A stretch of DNA of 60,595 nucleotides from Hellea sp. (GTDB lineage: Bacteria > Pseudomonadota > Alphaproteobacteria > Caulobacterales > Maricaulaceae): the NCBI GenBank assembly GCA_020627655.1, contig JAHDGM010000004.1:40878-101472 (forward strand), read 5' to 3'. Made by a program: the position numbers and the translations under genes. Below are positions 8,881 to 16,580 of this stretch, in pieces. Under the pieces are notes generated by a model. That model saw only the letters and a program-made list of their open reading frames with translations, did not search any database and was not told where the DNA came from. Positions within the stretch are counted from its first letter, which is position 1; every line of letters begins with the position of its first letter.

Positions 8881-8881
8881 T

Positions 8882-9388
8882 TCATCCCCCTATGAAGAGT
8901 TCTTGATGAGAAGCGGTGATATTGATCGGATCATTGGTTACAACGCTGAGCATTCCTAAGTCTTGATATTGAAATGTCGTTGAAACGGTAATGATGGGTA
9001 GGTCTTCTTCGCCTCGAAAGCCACCGCTACTGTTGTCAGTGCAGCTTATTGAAATTGTTATATCTGAGGCGTTATCCCATTTCGCGATGACTGGTTTTGC
9101 GGATGAGTCAAATCCGCCATATTGGGCCAGCGTTTTAGCGGCTGCTTCGGCGTTTGTATAATCTGCTCCGGTCATAGGACATCCCGTAGCGTCAATGACA
9201 CGAGCGAGATAACGCGCTGCGCTTTTTACGCCTTTTTCTGCAACGTGGTTTTGGTAAATTACGCGCCCAAATTCAATCATGCCAAAAAAAGCTGTGAAGA
9301 GAACAGGTAGCAAAATACTAAACTCGACGAGAGCTGCACCGGATTCATCGTGGGTTAGTTTCTTGTGCACGGATGTCCGGGGTTTCAT
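8882..9388 (-). CDS. tadE: TadE pseudopilin
   Basis: 168-residue minor pseudopilin. The TadE hallmark ESGAALVEFSILLPVLFTAFFG lies at about residues 15-36, with the conserved Glu five residues after the cleaved Gly and a single helix, followed by the typical FGRVIYQNHVAEKGVKSAARYLAR. The start overlaps the tadG stop by 4 bases, implying coupled translation. Confidence 0.88.
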   Translation of the reverse strand: MKPRTSVHKKLTHDESGAALVEFSILLPVLFTAFFGMIEFGRVIYQNHVAEKGVKSAARYLARVIDATGCPMTGADYTNAEAAAKTLAQYGGFDSSAKPVIAKWDNASDITISISCTDNSSGGFRGEEDLPIITVSTTFQYQDLGMLSVVTNDPINITASHQELFIGG

Positions 9389-10836
9389 CGGACAATCTCC
9401 ACATATTCTCTGAGTACGCCGCCGTCTCCACCAGGTTCAACTACTTCAATGATCTCGAGATATACTTCAAAATCTGAAGCGCCAGGTGTTGATTCATCGC
9501 CAACGGGTTCCGTTAAAAATGCTCGGAGGAATGCTTTTGCTGGTTTTTCAGTATTGCCCGTTGGATCGTGTTCGATACAGTTCATCAGGGCAAAATGTAA
9601 AACTCGTCGATCTTGACTCTCATCAGTTGTAATTTTGGAAGTATCGCCTTTGTAGCAAACCGGGCTACCATTTTCAGTTGGGTCGCCGCTAGCGTCAGGG
9701 GTGCCATCCGGTAACAGGTTGTTATCTATTTCATATCGATAAATGTCGTACCGGCTTATACCATTGGAATTATTAGCGCAGCCAGACGGTGCAATAAGGC
9801 CCGGATGATTTACATTCCAATAATCAAGACAATCCCACATGCCATTACCAATCCGTTCAGTGCCTGTTAGGTTCTTGTCGCGTGGTAATCCCATGGCAAT
9901 TGGGGAACCCGGTTCGTCAAAGCTGCCACAGGTATTGGCGCCACTACCGGTCCAGATTCTTCCCTTAATGACATTAGGTGATGGTGCATAAATGTCTTCA
10001 TCTTGGTCATTGTTGAAAAAGGGTTGTTCATATATATCAAACCTGGTGTTAAGGGCCGAGCGAAGCGAGCTCACTTGCCCGGGTTTTGTATCTAAATTTG
10101 TAGAAAAGCAGGCATTTGGCCCTTCTGTTGAGGCCATCGATTCTGCTAGCGCGGATGCGCCCTGATTGCCCTCCGGTGTATCTAAAAGACCGAAATTGCC
10201 TGGCCCCCATTGGGCGTTATTACCGTCCGTTTTCACAAGAATTTGACGGCCTTTCCAGGCGTGGGGGTTGAATCCTTTATTCGTTGCTGTTTCTTCGGGG
10301 TTGCAAACAAAAAATGGTGTCACTCTGCAGATGGCCGATTCTTGGCCGGCAACTGCAGTGCTCGTAAGGGTTTTACTGTTAGCAATTCCCATTACAGGTA
10401 AGAAGAAGTTATTGTGTGTTAAAACTTCGGTTGTCACCTCGACGTATTCGGCTTGCGTGGCGTCGGTTGTTTCAAAACTTGCATCTATTGCAGTGTCGTC
10501 GCTCGGAGGTAGATGGCTTAGAAACCGAATGTTGGAAATTGTAACTGTTGAATCCTGTGAACCTGTTTTTGTAAAACGATCACTATTAGCGACAAGCGGT
10601 GTGGTCATAGCTGCCGCTGTTGCGCGAGTGATGGAGTCTGATCCTCCATCAAGCTGCGTAGCAGCTGCTAGAGCCGCCGCGTCTGCTGCAGCCTGAGCTT
10701 CACTGTCGCTCATGTAAAACCTAGAGAAATCTAATGCCAGTCCGATCATGGCGAACAAGACAGTAACCATGACAGAAACATAGACGAGCGTCGCACCTTC
10801 CTGGTCGGTCCGGAATTTCTTTAGTTGCGCCCACAT
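9385..10836 (-). CDS. tadG: TadG-like pilus assembly protein
   Basis: 483 residues. The N-terminal domain (EGATLVYVSVMVTVLFAMIGLALD, then SEAQAAADAAALAAATQLDGG) is the TadG/TadE-N signature: a membrane helix followed by an Ala-rich helix. The large remainder is extracytoplasmic and poorly conserved, with a few cysteines. In Tad systems TadG is an inner-membrane-anchored protein proposed to link the platform with the outer-membrane complex. The gene precedes tadE and follows a small lipoprotein gene after 16 bases. Confidence 0.85.
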   Translation of the reverse strand: MWAQLKKFRTDQEGATLVYVSVMVTVLFAMIGLALDFSRFYMSDSEAQAAADAAALAAATQLDGGSDSITRATAAAMTTPLVANSDRFTKTGSQDSTVTISNIRFLSHLPPSDDTAIDASFETTDATQAEYVEVTTEVLTHNNFFLPVMGIANSKTLTSTAVAGQESAICRVTPFFVCNPEETATNKGFNPHAWKGRQILVKTDGNNAQWGPGNFGLLDTPEGNQGASALAESMASTEGPNACFSTNLDTKPGQVSSLRSALNTRFDIYEQPFFNNDQDEDIYAPSPNVIKGRIWTGSGANTCGSFDEPGSPIAMGLPRDKNLTGTERIGNGMWDCLDYWNVNHPGLIAPSGCANNSNGISRYDIYRYEIDNNLLPDGTPDASGDPTENGSPVCYKGDTSKITTDESQDRRVLHFALMNCIEHDPTGNTEKPAKAFLRAFLTEPVGDESTPGASDFEVYLEIIEVVEPGGDGGVLREYVEIVR

Positions 10837-10852
10837 GTCAGTTTCTCCTTTG

Positions 10853-11125
10853 TTAGTTTCCTGTTACAAGTTGAATTTCTTGAGCTTCCTCATGCTTTTT
10901 AACTTCATCGTTGACATACCGCTCAACAGCAGCTTGAGCCTTTTGGGGATGTAAAACAGGCGCGCCTCTTGCAGGCGTTGGATCCACGATTTGGCTGTTG
11001 AGCGCAGTCCGGACGGCTTGTCCATGCTTTGGCCCTAGAGGTTGTTGGTTCGTAGCGCAGGCCGAAAGAGCCAGCCCTGTAATGAGCATTGTAAATCTAC
11101 TCATAAATTTTCGTATTGTGGTCAT
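10853..11125 (-). CDS. Small Tad-associated lipoprotein (CpaD position)
   Basis: 90-residue protein with a short basic N-terminus, hydrophobic run and LSAC lipobox (Cys at about 23), so an outer-membrane lipoprotein is likely. The mature part contains GQAVRTALNSQIVDPTP, a motif I associate with small secretin-linked lipoproteins in Tad loci, and a charged helical tail. It sits exactly where cpaD is expected, right after cpaC (start and stop overlap as TAATG), but is less than half the length of Caulobacter CpaD. I infer a reduced CpaD/secretin accessory protein. Confidence 0.7.
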   Translation of the reverse strand: MTTIRKFMSRFTMLITGLALSACATNQQPLGPKHGQAVRTALNSQIVDPTPARGAPVLHPQKAQAAVERYVNDEVKKHEEAQEIQLVTGN

Positions 11126-12471
11126 TATTGCACTCCCATTTCAACTTGCCCGCCAATAAACAGATCAATGTCACTCGGGCGTTGGAAATTATCAGTCGGT
11201 AATTCGATGTCACTGCTTTCAATCGGCTCCACGAGGTATGGCGTCACGATAATTAAAAGCTCTGTTTCTTTTCGCTCATAAGATGAACTGCGAGCCAGGG
11301 CCCCCAAAATTGGAATTGAACTAATGCCGGGGATCTGCCGAATTCTATCTTCGAAAGATTCTTGCAGCAGGCCAGCAATAGCAAAGCTCTGTCCGTTTTT
11401 TAGCTCTACAGTCGTTGCTGCTCGCCGAGTGACCAGGCCGGGAATGGTTATATTACTGAATCGAATGCCATTATTGGGGTCAAGGGCGCTAACTTCTGGT
11501 TCAATCACCAGATTGATCGTGTCTCCGATTACCGTTGGTGTGTAGGAGAGCCTTACACCAAATTCCTTGAACTCAATGCCTATGTTGGTTCTTCCATCTT
11601 CTTCAGCGCGTTCACTAACTGGGATGGGGAACTCTCCCCCCGCCAGGAAATAAGCTGTTTCGCCTGAAACTGCGACCAGATTGGGTTCTGCCAATGTTGT
11701 GAGTACGCCGTTATCTTCTAGTGCATCAAATAATAAATCGACGTCGAACTCCCCAACTCTAACGCGGCCTAGCGCGGAGGCAAATGCTTCTGGGTTCAAT
11801 AGGCCGGATACAAATCCCAGGCTATCTCTTCCATCATTAAAGAATGTACGAGATGAAAGCCCGAGAGCTTTGGAGGCTGTCCTTTGCACTTCGGCTATTT
11901 TAACCGAAAGCATGACCTGCTGAGATGCATTACTTTGTACTGTATTCATAACAGCGCCCGGTGAATGTTGGGCGGCAAGGTTTGACGCAAGTTGTGCAAC
12001 GCTTGGAGAGCTTACATTACCACTAAGAACTATGGCGCCGGCATTGCTGTGTACCTGAATGTCTTCATTGGGTGCTAACTCGTATAACATGCGTTTTAGC
12101 TGAGCTAGGTCATGGGTTACATTGACTCCAAAAACACCTAGCAATGTCTTGTTTTCATCAAACAAGGTAAGAGTTGTTGTGCCCTTTTCTTTGCCAAGGA
12201 CATAGATACTGCGATCCGTCATTGGAATAATGTCAGCTATTTCAGGGTTGGCGATCAGCGAGTGGCCGATTTTTGCGTCGAACTGCAAAACTTGTGATTG
12301 GTTCGTGGCGATAGTTAAATCACCCGAAACCGGTCCGCTGTGAGAGCGAAGATTGATACGCTCATTAAGTGCCGGATCATTTATGACTGTCGTTTGTCCG
12401 TATGCGGGTGTCAGGGCGCAGGCAAGAGTGCCAAAAAGTCCTACTGACCCCATTTTTAGTAATTGTTTCAT
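11125..12471 (-). CDS. cpaC: Tad outer-membrane secretin CpaC/RcpA
   Basis: Forms the outer-membrane channel for the Flp pilus. The start is taken at ATG 12471, which gives a clean signal peptide ending AYGQ; in-frame ATG 12483 and a start at 12519 are upstream alternatives. An N-terminal secretin pilus-type N0-like domain (about 45-110) and a BON domain (about 110-180) come before the secretin core, with the expected VPVLG-like motif (GISSIPILGALARS) near the C-terminus and the hallmark FAIAGLLQES. Length is normal. Confidence 0.93.
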   Translation of the reverse strand: MKQLLKMGSVGLFGTLACALTPAYGQTTVINDPALNERINLRSHSGPVSGDLTIATNQSQVLQFDAKIGHSLIANPEIADIIPMTDRSIYVLGKEKGTTTLTLFDENKTLLGVFGVNVTHDLAQLKRMLYELAPNEDIQVHSNAGAIVLSGNVSSPSVAQLASNLAAQHSPGAVMNTVQSNASQQVMLSVKIAEVQRTASKALGLSSRTFFNDGRDSLGFVSGLLNPEAFASALGRVRVGEFDVDLLFDALEDNGVLTTLAEPNLVAVSGETAYFLAGGEFPIPVSERAEEDGRTNIGIEFKEFGVRLSYTPTVIGDTINLVIEPEVSALDPNNGIRFSNITIPGLVTRRAATTVELKNGQSFAIAGLLQESFEDRIRQIPGISSIPILGALARSSSYERKETELLIIVTPYLVEPIESSDIELPTDNFQRPSDIDLFIGGQVEMGVQ

Positions 12472-12544
12472 TTTTCTGCCCATCTCTATTATCTTGCCCC
12501 GGTGTTCGGGATGCCCCAAGATTTTAATTTATCGTTTCATTGCC

Positions 12545-13492
12545 TTAGCCGGGTGCCCCGACTAATGCTGTGCTGACGCCTTGTTCGGCTTCTTTTAGAA
12601 CTTTTGTTTCAGAGGATTTTACGCCCCGCGTTACCGTCATATTGCCATATGGGTCTGGTTTGGCTGCGGTCCTCGTTTTACGTTTTACAGGTCGATATGC
12701 CCGTTTTGTAAGTTGTGGTTTTTCTTCGGGTTTTACGCCCAGAGCGTTGTCAGCCGTAAGATCTTTGACTTTGATGGTTTTAGAATGTTCGTCCAATACA
12801 TTCTGATCACGCAACATAGGACGCAATACTAAATCAAGAGACCCGACTTTCGACGATAGAGATAACTTTTGAGCTTGTTCTTGAGAGACCTCCAGCGTCG
12901 CTGCTTTAGCAACAACGGCACCTTCTGTACTTTCATCAGCGATTTGATCAATGGCAAGGACTCTAACGTCCCTTATAATAAGATTGGTTATAGTGTCTCT
13001 GACTTCTCTGCCATTTTGATAGCTGTGGAGCACATCAACCCGGTCACCCGGTAGGACAAATCCGCCTACGCCTGTAACGTCATTAACTCTGATCGCGACG
13101 GCACGCATGTCTGGATCAACAACTTGTGACAATGTCGCGCGATAGCCAAACCCTGAAAGCTTTGCTTGAACAACGGGTTCATTTTTGGCGATTGAACGAA
13201 TAGCGACACGCCTGTCTGATGTCATAATTTCTGAAATCATCTCAAATGCGCCTTCAGGCCGAACATTCGGATCCTTTGGCCATGATACGGATTTGAGGCT
13301 TTCAGCTGTGATTTCATCGCCGAACTGTAAGGGCAGGGCTGCAACAATAATTGTGCCCATTTCTTCTTCAGGTTCAACAACCTGGACTACTTGATTGGCG
13401 CGTTGATTGTTAATAAATGACCGCGCGAATAAAACTGTTATGGTGCCCAGTACCAATGCAATGGCAAACATAATTATAGATAGGTTTCGCAT
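12545..13492 (-). CDS. cpaB: Tad pilus protein CpaB/RcpC
   Basis: 315 residues: an N-terminal signal anchor (about 4-25), then a SAF domain (about 45-110, beginning around IIVAALPLQFGDEITAESL) and the CpaB/RcpC C-terminal domain with GVGGFVLPGDRVDVL. It is periplasmic or bound to outer-membrane secretin and is required for pilus assembly. It is the first gene after flp, from which it is separated by a strong hairpin. Confidence 0.92.
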   Translation of the reverse strand: MRNLSIIMFAIALVLGTITVLFARSFINNQRANQVVQVVEPEEEMGTIIVAALPLQFGDEITAESLKSVSWPKDPNVRPEGAFEMISEIMTSDRRVAIRSIAKNEPVVQAKLSGFGYRATLSQVVDPDMRAVAIRVNDVTGVGGFVLPGDRVDVLHSYQNGREVRDTITNLIIRDVRVLAIDQIADESTEGAVVAKAATLEVSQEQAQKLSLSSKVGSLDLVLRPMLRDQNVLDEHSKTIKVKDLTADNALGVKPEEKPQLTKRAYRPVKRKTRTAAKPDPYGNMTVTRGVKSSETKVLKEAEQGVSTALVGAPG

Positions 13493-13525
13493 AATATTCC
13501 GCCCCCGAATTTAAATTGCGAATGG

Positions 13526-13546
13526 GCCGGGTCAAAATGACCCGGC
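13526..13546 (-). terminator. Intercistronic hairpin between flp and cpaB
   Basis: A perfect 9-base-pair stem (GCCGGGTCA / TGACCCGGC) with a 3-base loop begins 16 bases after the flp stop. There is no T-run, so it is better read as an attenuating or mRNA-protecting hairpin that lets pilin outnumber the assembly proteins than as a full terminator. Confidence 0.6.
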
Positions 13547-13561
13547 GATGTAGATGCTAAC

Positions 13562-13765
13562 TTATGGTGTAGCTGCAGTTGGGTTATAGGCACCATTCAG
13601 GTTGTTCCATGAAATGCCGACTTTACCGCCAATTGCAACAACAGTTGCGACAACAGCAGCGGCAATCAAACCGATGAGAATTGAATATTCAATCAGTGAA
13701 GCACCATCGATATCGTTTTTAAGATCTTCAATAAGAAGCTTAGTTTTAATATATGTTTTCAACAT
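13562..13765 (-). CDS. flp: Flp/PilA-type major pilin
   Basis: 67-residue prepilin. The start is ATG 13765 with RBS GGAG eight bases upstream; an ATG at 13777 overlaps that RBS. The leader ends in Gly and the mature protein begins ASLIEYSILIGLIAAAVVATV, the diagnostic Flp motif with the adjacent Glu-Tyr pair and one long hydrophobic helix. It is cleaved by CpaA and polymerised into the adhesive Flp pilus. As the first gene of the operon it probably has its own strong promoter at about 13840-13890. Confidence 0.95.
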   Translation of the reverse strand: MLKTYIKTKLLIEDLKNDIDGASLIEYSILIGLIAAAVVATVVAIGGKVGISWNNLNGAYNPTAATP

Positions 13766-13854
13766 AGTTTTCTCCATTTTATGTCAAACAAAGTGTTTGG
13801 CAAATGAAGGACACGCCCCGTAAAATATTGCAGTCGCCCCTTCTGCTTTACACT

Positions 13855-13870
13855 AGGTTCGCGAGAACCT
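13855..13870. promoter_or_regulatory. 16-base palindrome in the flp promoter region
   Basis: AGGTTC-GCGA-GAACCT is an inverted repeat with 6-base arms, three bases from the CtrA-like site and 90 bases upstream of the flp start. It could be an operator within the promoter or a leader stem-loop with a GNRA-type loop. Confidence 0.4.
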
Positions 13871-13873
13871 GAG

Positions 13874-13888
13874 TTAACTATTGATTAA
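13874..13888. promoter_or_regulatory. CtrA-like box upstream of flp
   Basis: TTAACTATTGATTAA has TTAA half-sites seven bases apart, and the left half extends toward the Caulobacter consensus TTAACCAT-N3-TTAACC. It lies about 110 bases upstream of the flp start codon. In Caulobacter CtrA directly activates the pilin gene, which makes this the most credible of the four such sites in the window. Confidence 0.55.
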
Positions 13889-14034
13889 TTATCTTTGTAT
13901 GCAAGTGGGAATTTCACGCAAAGACAGGAACTACATAACGCTGTATGCAGGCCTGAATTAATTCAAGGATATATTAACTATGCCCTCTAAAAGTTTAGGC
14001 GGAATGAGGCGGGTATTGCTCGGAAATTATTGGT

Positions 14035-14316
14035 TTAAGATCGCGACTCAAATAAACGGGATTTCGAAAATTGGCGGTAGAAAACCATTGCGAAAACTAT
14101 CAAGGTAATGGGTAAGCCGATTAAACCAGCGGATTGTTCTATGAATTGCGGCGGCCAGTTATTCAGCTGCGTAATTACTCCAAGCGCGATTCCAGCGATG
14201 ATTGCTGCTACAATGGAAAATAGGGCCGTTCGCCATCCTATACCCCACAAAAAAGCAATATAATTCAATATGCCCATGCATATTTTAATAGCAATCTTTG
14301 CCAGATTTGTCACCAC
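14035..14316 (-). CDS. Small hypothetical membrane protein
   Basis: 93 residues starting at GTG 14316 (or 14313) with AGGGG about eight bases upstream. Hydrophobic segments at about 8-25, 31-48 and 62-82 suggest three membrane helices, followed by a short basic C-terminus. I do not recognise the family. It lies alone between flp and the type I secretion operon, on the same strand as the Tad genes, and could be either a membrane accessory protein of the attachment systems or unrelated. Confidence 0.5.
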   Translation of the reverse strand: MVTNLAKIAIKICMGILNYIAFLWGIGWRTALFSIVAAIIAGIALGVITQLNNWPPQFIEQSAGLIGLPITLIVFAMVFYRQFSKSRLFESRS

Positions 14317-14406
14317 TTCGCCCCTATTGTTTTTTTATATTATAGAGTGGGGGTGTTAAAAATCTTGTAACAGGGTCAGTGATTTATTTTTCACGATATT
14401 CGTATG

Positions 14407-14424
14407 CCGTGACCTAAGTCACGG
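14407..14424. promoter_or_regulatory. Palindrome CCGTGAC-CTAA-GTCACGG upstream of lapE
   Basis: Perfect 7-base arms with a 4-base spacer, about 200 bases upstream of the lapE start and about 20 upstream of the CtrA-like site. The layout is operator-like; no matching regulator can be named. Confidence 0.45.
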
Positions 14425-14443
14425 AATTTGATGGGGTTTTTGA

Positions 14444-14458
14444 TTAATTATTAATTAA
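14444..14458. promoter_or_regulatory. TTAA-N7-TTAA, CtrA-like site upstream of lapE
   Basis: TTAA at 14444-14447 and 14455-14458 have the CtrA spacing (TTAATTATTAATTAA). A third TTAA at 14451-14454 shows the region is simply AT-rich, so confidence is limited. Confidence 0.35.
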
Positions 14459-14499
14459 CAACTTGATTCGTTTGTTAGTTTCTGATACCGACGAATTAA

Positions 14500-14620
14500 T
14501 TGGGCAACTAAAAGCCGGGGCGCAATCCGGTCATAGTTATTTTTGTTAAGCCGCTTATTTGGGCGGGCTAACGGGGCATGGTTTGCCGTGACGGCAACCG
14601 AACATATAGGTGGGCGACAT
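14500..14620 (+). ncRNA. Candidate structured 5' leader of the type I secretion operon
   Basis: Three consecutive hairpins can be drawn. The first is GCCGG (14514-14518) with CCGGT (14527-14531), loop GGCGCAAT. The second is GTTAAGCC (14545-14552) with GGCTAAC (14566-14572), with one bulge. The third is TTGCCGT-G-ACGGCAA (14583-14597). The RBS AGGTGG follows directly. The string GGGGCGCAATCCGGTC partly resembles the core of GEMM-type c-di-GMP riboswitches (GGGACGCAAAGCC...CCGGTC), but the usual P2 hairpin is missing. It is therefore a structured leader of unproven class. Confidence 0.3.
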
Positions 14621-16570
14621 ATGACTACTACTGGCAAGAAGTCACTAAGAAAACTATCCATAACAGGTTCTGTTGTGGCGATGTATATAGGGCTGGGCGC
14701 ATCAGCAGTTTCAGCCATGGATCTTAAAACTGCTATTGAAATTGCATTGCAATCAAATCCTGAAATTGCTGAAGCCGCGGCTAACAGACGGGCCATAGAC
14801 TTTGAATATGAGCAAGCCAGGCGATTAAACAATCCGGCTGTAATTCTTGACGCTCGCATTGGTCCGGAATGGGCAAGTACGCGAACGACTAGGCTGTTGG
14901 GAAATGACGAAGACGTTTTATTTGGTCGTCAGGCTTCTGTAACGTTTGAAAAAAACTTGCTTTCATTCGGCCGAATTAATTCAGAAAGAGATAAGCAGGC
15001 CACACGAGTTGACGCTGCGGCGCACCGGGTCAAAGAACGCTCGGAACTGGTGAGCCTTGATGTGGTTCAGGCTTATCTCGATGTAATGCGTTTGCGTGAA
15101 GTGGTCGAGCATTCAGATAGTAATGTCGCTTTTCATGAAGCAAAAGTCGCCGAAATAACGCGAGGCGTCTCGGGCGGTGTTAAAAGCGAAGCGGATGCTC
15201 AACAGGCCCGTGAACGATTAAGCGCCGCAAGAATTGCGCGAAACGAAACTGAAGAGGCGCTGGACATTGCCGGGTCGGACTTCCGGCGCGTAGTGGGCCG
15301 AGATATAGGCAGAACATCCATGCCAACATCAGTGTTGGCAAAAACGCCACGTACGCTTGCTGAGGCCATTGGGAATGCTCGAAAGAACAACCCAACTCTT
15401 CGAATTGCAAATTCCGATTTGGACACGGCCCGGGCAGAGTATCGTAAAGCCAAAGCTGAGCTGAAGCCTGAATTATTGTTTGAAGTTGTTGGACGTGCCG
15501 GAGATCATATTGGCGGATTTCGTGATGAAAGCAATGATGTACGTGCACAGCTGAGATTTCGGCATGAATTCCGCGGCGGGATTAAGTCTTCTGCTGTTCA
15601 AGAGCAGGTCAATCGAGTTGATGAAGCTCGGGCTAGAATAATGACACTTGAACGTAATGTTGAAGGATTGGTGCGAGAAGCCTGGGCGACAAAAAACCGA
15701 ACAGCAAGCCGTGTGAAGGATCTTACGGATCAGGTTGATGAGGGTACGCGCCTGCTGGATTCCTATCAAAGAGAATTCGGAATTGGGCGACGTACGCTCC
15801 TCGATATACTTGATGCGGAAGCGAGTTTGTTCCAAGCGAAAAGCTCTCTGACTACGGCTAGATATGCTGATATGTTCGCACAATATCGGTTGTTGGCCGC
15901 TACGGGTGAGCTTCTAAATGCGTTTGGATTAACGCCGCGCCGTGAAGCCGACACACGTCTAAGTGCATTTGAAAATCTGGCTTTGACACCGGCTGCTGAG
16001 ACTGAACCAAGGCGGTACCCGAAGCATTATAATGATACTATGGGGACTTTTACAGCGCCTCAAATGCCAGTAGCCGAAGTTCTCACTGGAGAAGGAGCGA
16101 CTAATCTCGCCGAAGTGGATGTACGTCCAGTTATCAGAAAATCGGCTACGCCAGAGGAGGCACAACGCGCTATGGCGGCAATTGATGCGCTGGTTGAAGG
16201 GGATGATTATTCAGCTGAGATGACTAATAAGTCAGAGATGACAGCCTCTTTTGTTGGTCGGGTCTCTGAGGCTCAACCAGCTATGCAGGTGGAGACACAG
16301 CCTATCTATTATGAAAAGGGCACAGATTATAAACAGACTGTTTTTAGCGATGTTTCTATCGAAATTTTTCCGCAACCAGTCGCGGAAATTCCGACGGCAG
16401 TTTTATCTGAAGCGACGGTAGTTGACTCTGATCCATTTTCAGCAGGCTACCCAATCGAAATGGTTGAGTTGAGTGAATTTAACAGCAAACGCAATACACC
16501 TGGTGCCTTTCATTATGCAAGTATGCAGGCAGTCTTATTGGATGGAACGTTGTTTCTGTTGAAAGCCTGA
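14621..16570 (+). CDS. lapE: LapE-like TolC-family outer-membrane protein with long C-terminal extension
   Basis: Outer-membrane channel of a type I secretion system. ATG 14621 is preceded by AGGTGG at 14608-14613; the frame is open back to 14543 but without signal-peptide character. A signal peptide (ending around AVSAMD) precedes two outer-membrane-efflux-protein repeats, rich in coiled-coil helices, to about residue 440. After the usual family end (LLAATGELLNAFGL) come about 200 more residues, acidic and Pro/Glu/Thr-rich, with no recognisable domain. It is the first gene of lapE-lapB-lapC-RHH; lapB follows after about 10-40 bases. It is probably the exporter of the adhesin at 1-1087. Confidence 0.88.
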   Translation: MTTTGKKSLRKLSITGSVVAMYIGLGASAVSAMDLKTAIEIALQSNPEIAEAAANRRAIDFEYEQARRLNNPAVILDARIGPEWASTRTTRLLGNDEDVLFGRQASVTFEKNLLSFGRINSERDKQATRVDAAAHRVKERSELVSLDVVQAYLDVMRLREVVEHSDSNVAFHEAKVAEITRGVSGGVKSEADAQQARERLSAARIARNETEEALDIAGSDFRRVVGRDIGRTSMPTSVLAKTPRTLAEAIGNARKNNPTLRIANSDLDTARAEYRKAKAELKPELLFEVVGRAGDHIGGFRDESNDVRAQLRFRHEFRGGIKSSAVQEQVNRVDEARARIMTLERNVEGLVREAWATKNRTASRVKDLTDQVDEGTRLLDSYQREFGIGRRTLLDILDAEASLFQAKSSLTTARYADMFAQYRLLAATGELLNAFGLTPRREADTRLSAFENLALTPAAETEPRRYPKHYNDTMGTFTAPQMPVAEVLTGEGATNLAEVDVRPVIRKSATPEEAQRAMAAIDALVEGDDYSAEMTNKSEMTASFVGRVSEAQPAMQVETQPIYYEKGTDYKQTVFSDVSIEIFPQPVAEIPTAVLSEATVVDSDPFSAGYPIEMVELSEFNSKRNTPGAFHYASMQAVLLDGTLFLLKA

Positions 16571-16580
16571 AGGCTTTTGT

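Larger units (their letters stand above)
14317..14620. other. 304-base intergenic region upstream of lapE
   Basis: No gene is seen. In order it holds a palindrome at 14407-14424, a CtrA-like TTAA-N7-TTAA at 14444-14458, and from about 14500 a run of three predicted stem-loops ending just before the lapE RBS. The promoter is expected between about 14430 and 14500. Confidence 0.6.

Noticed and set aside
10268-10696. 142-codon open frame antisense to tadG
   Set aside because: Ala/Val-rich shadow of the tadG N-terminal coding region; no independent signals.
14500-14620. Firm call of a c-di-GMP riboswitch
   Set aside because: Only part of the core string is present and the P2 tetraloop hairpin is missing, so it is reported only as a structured leader.
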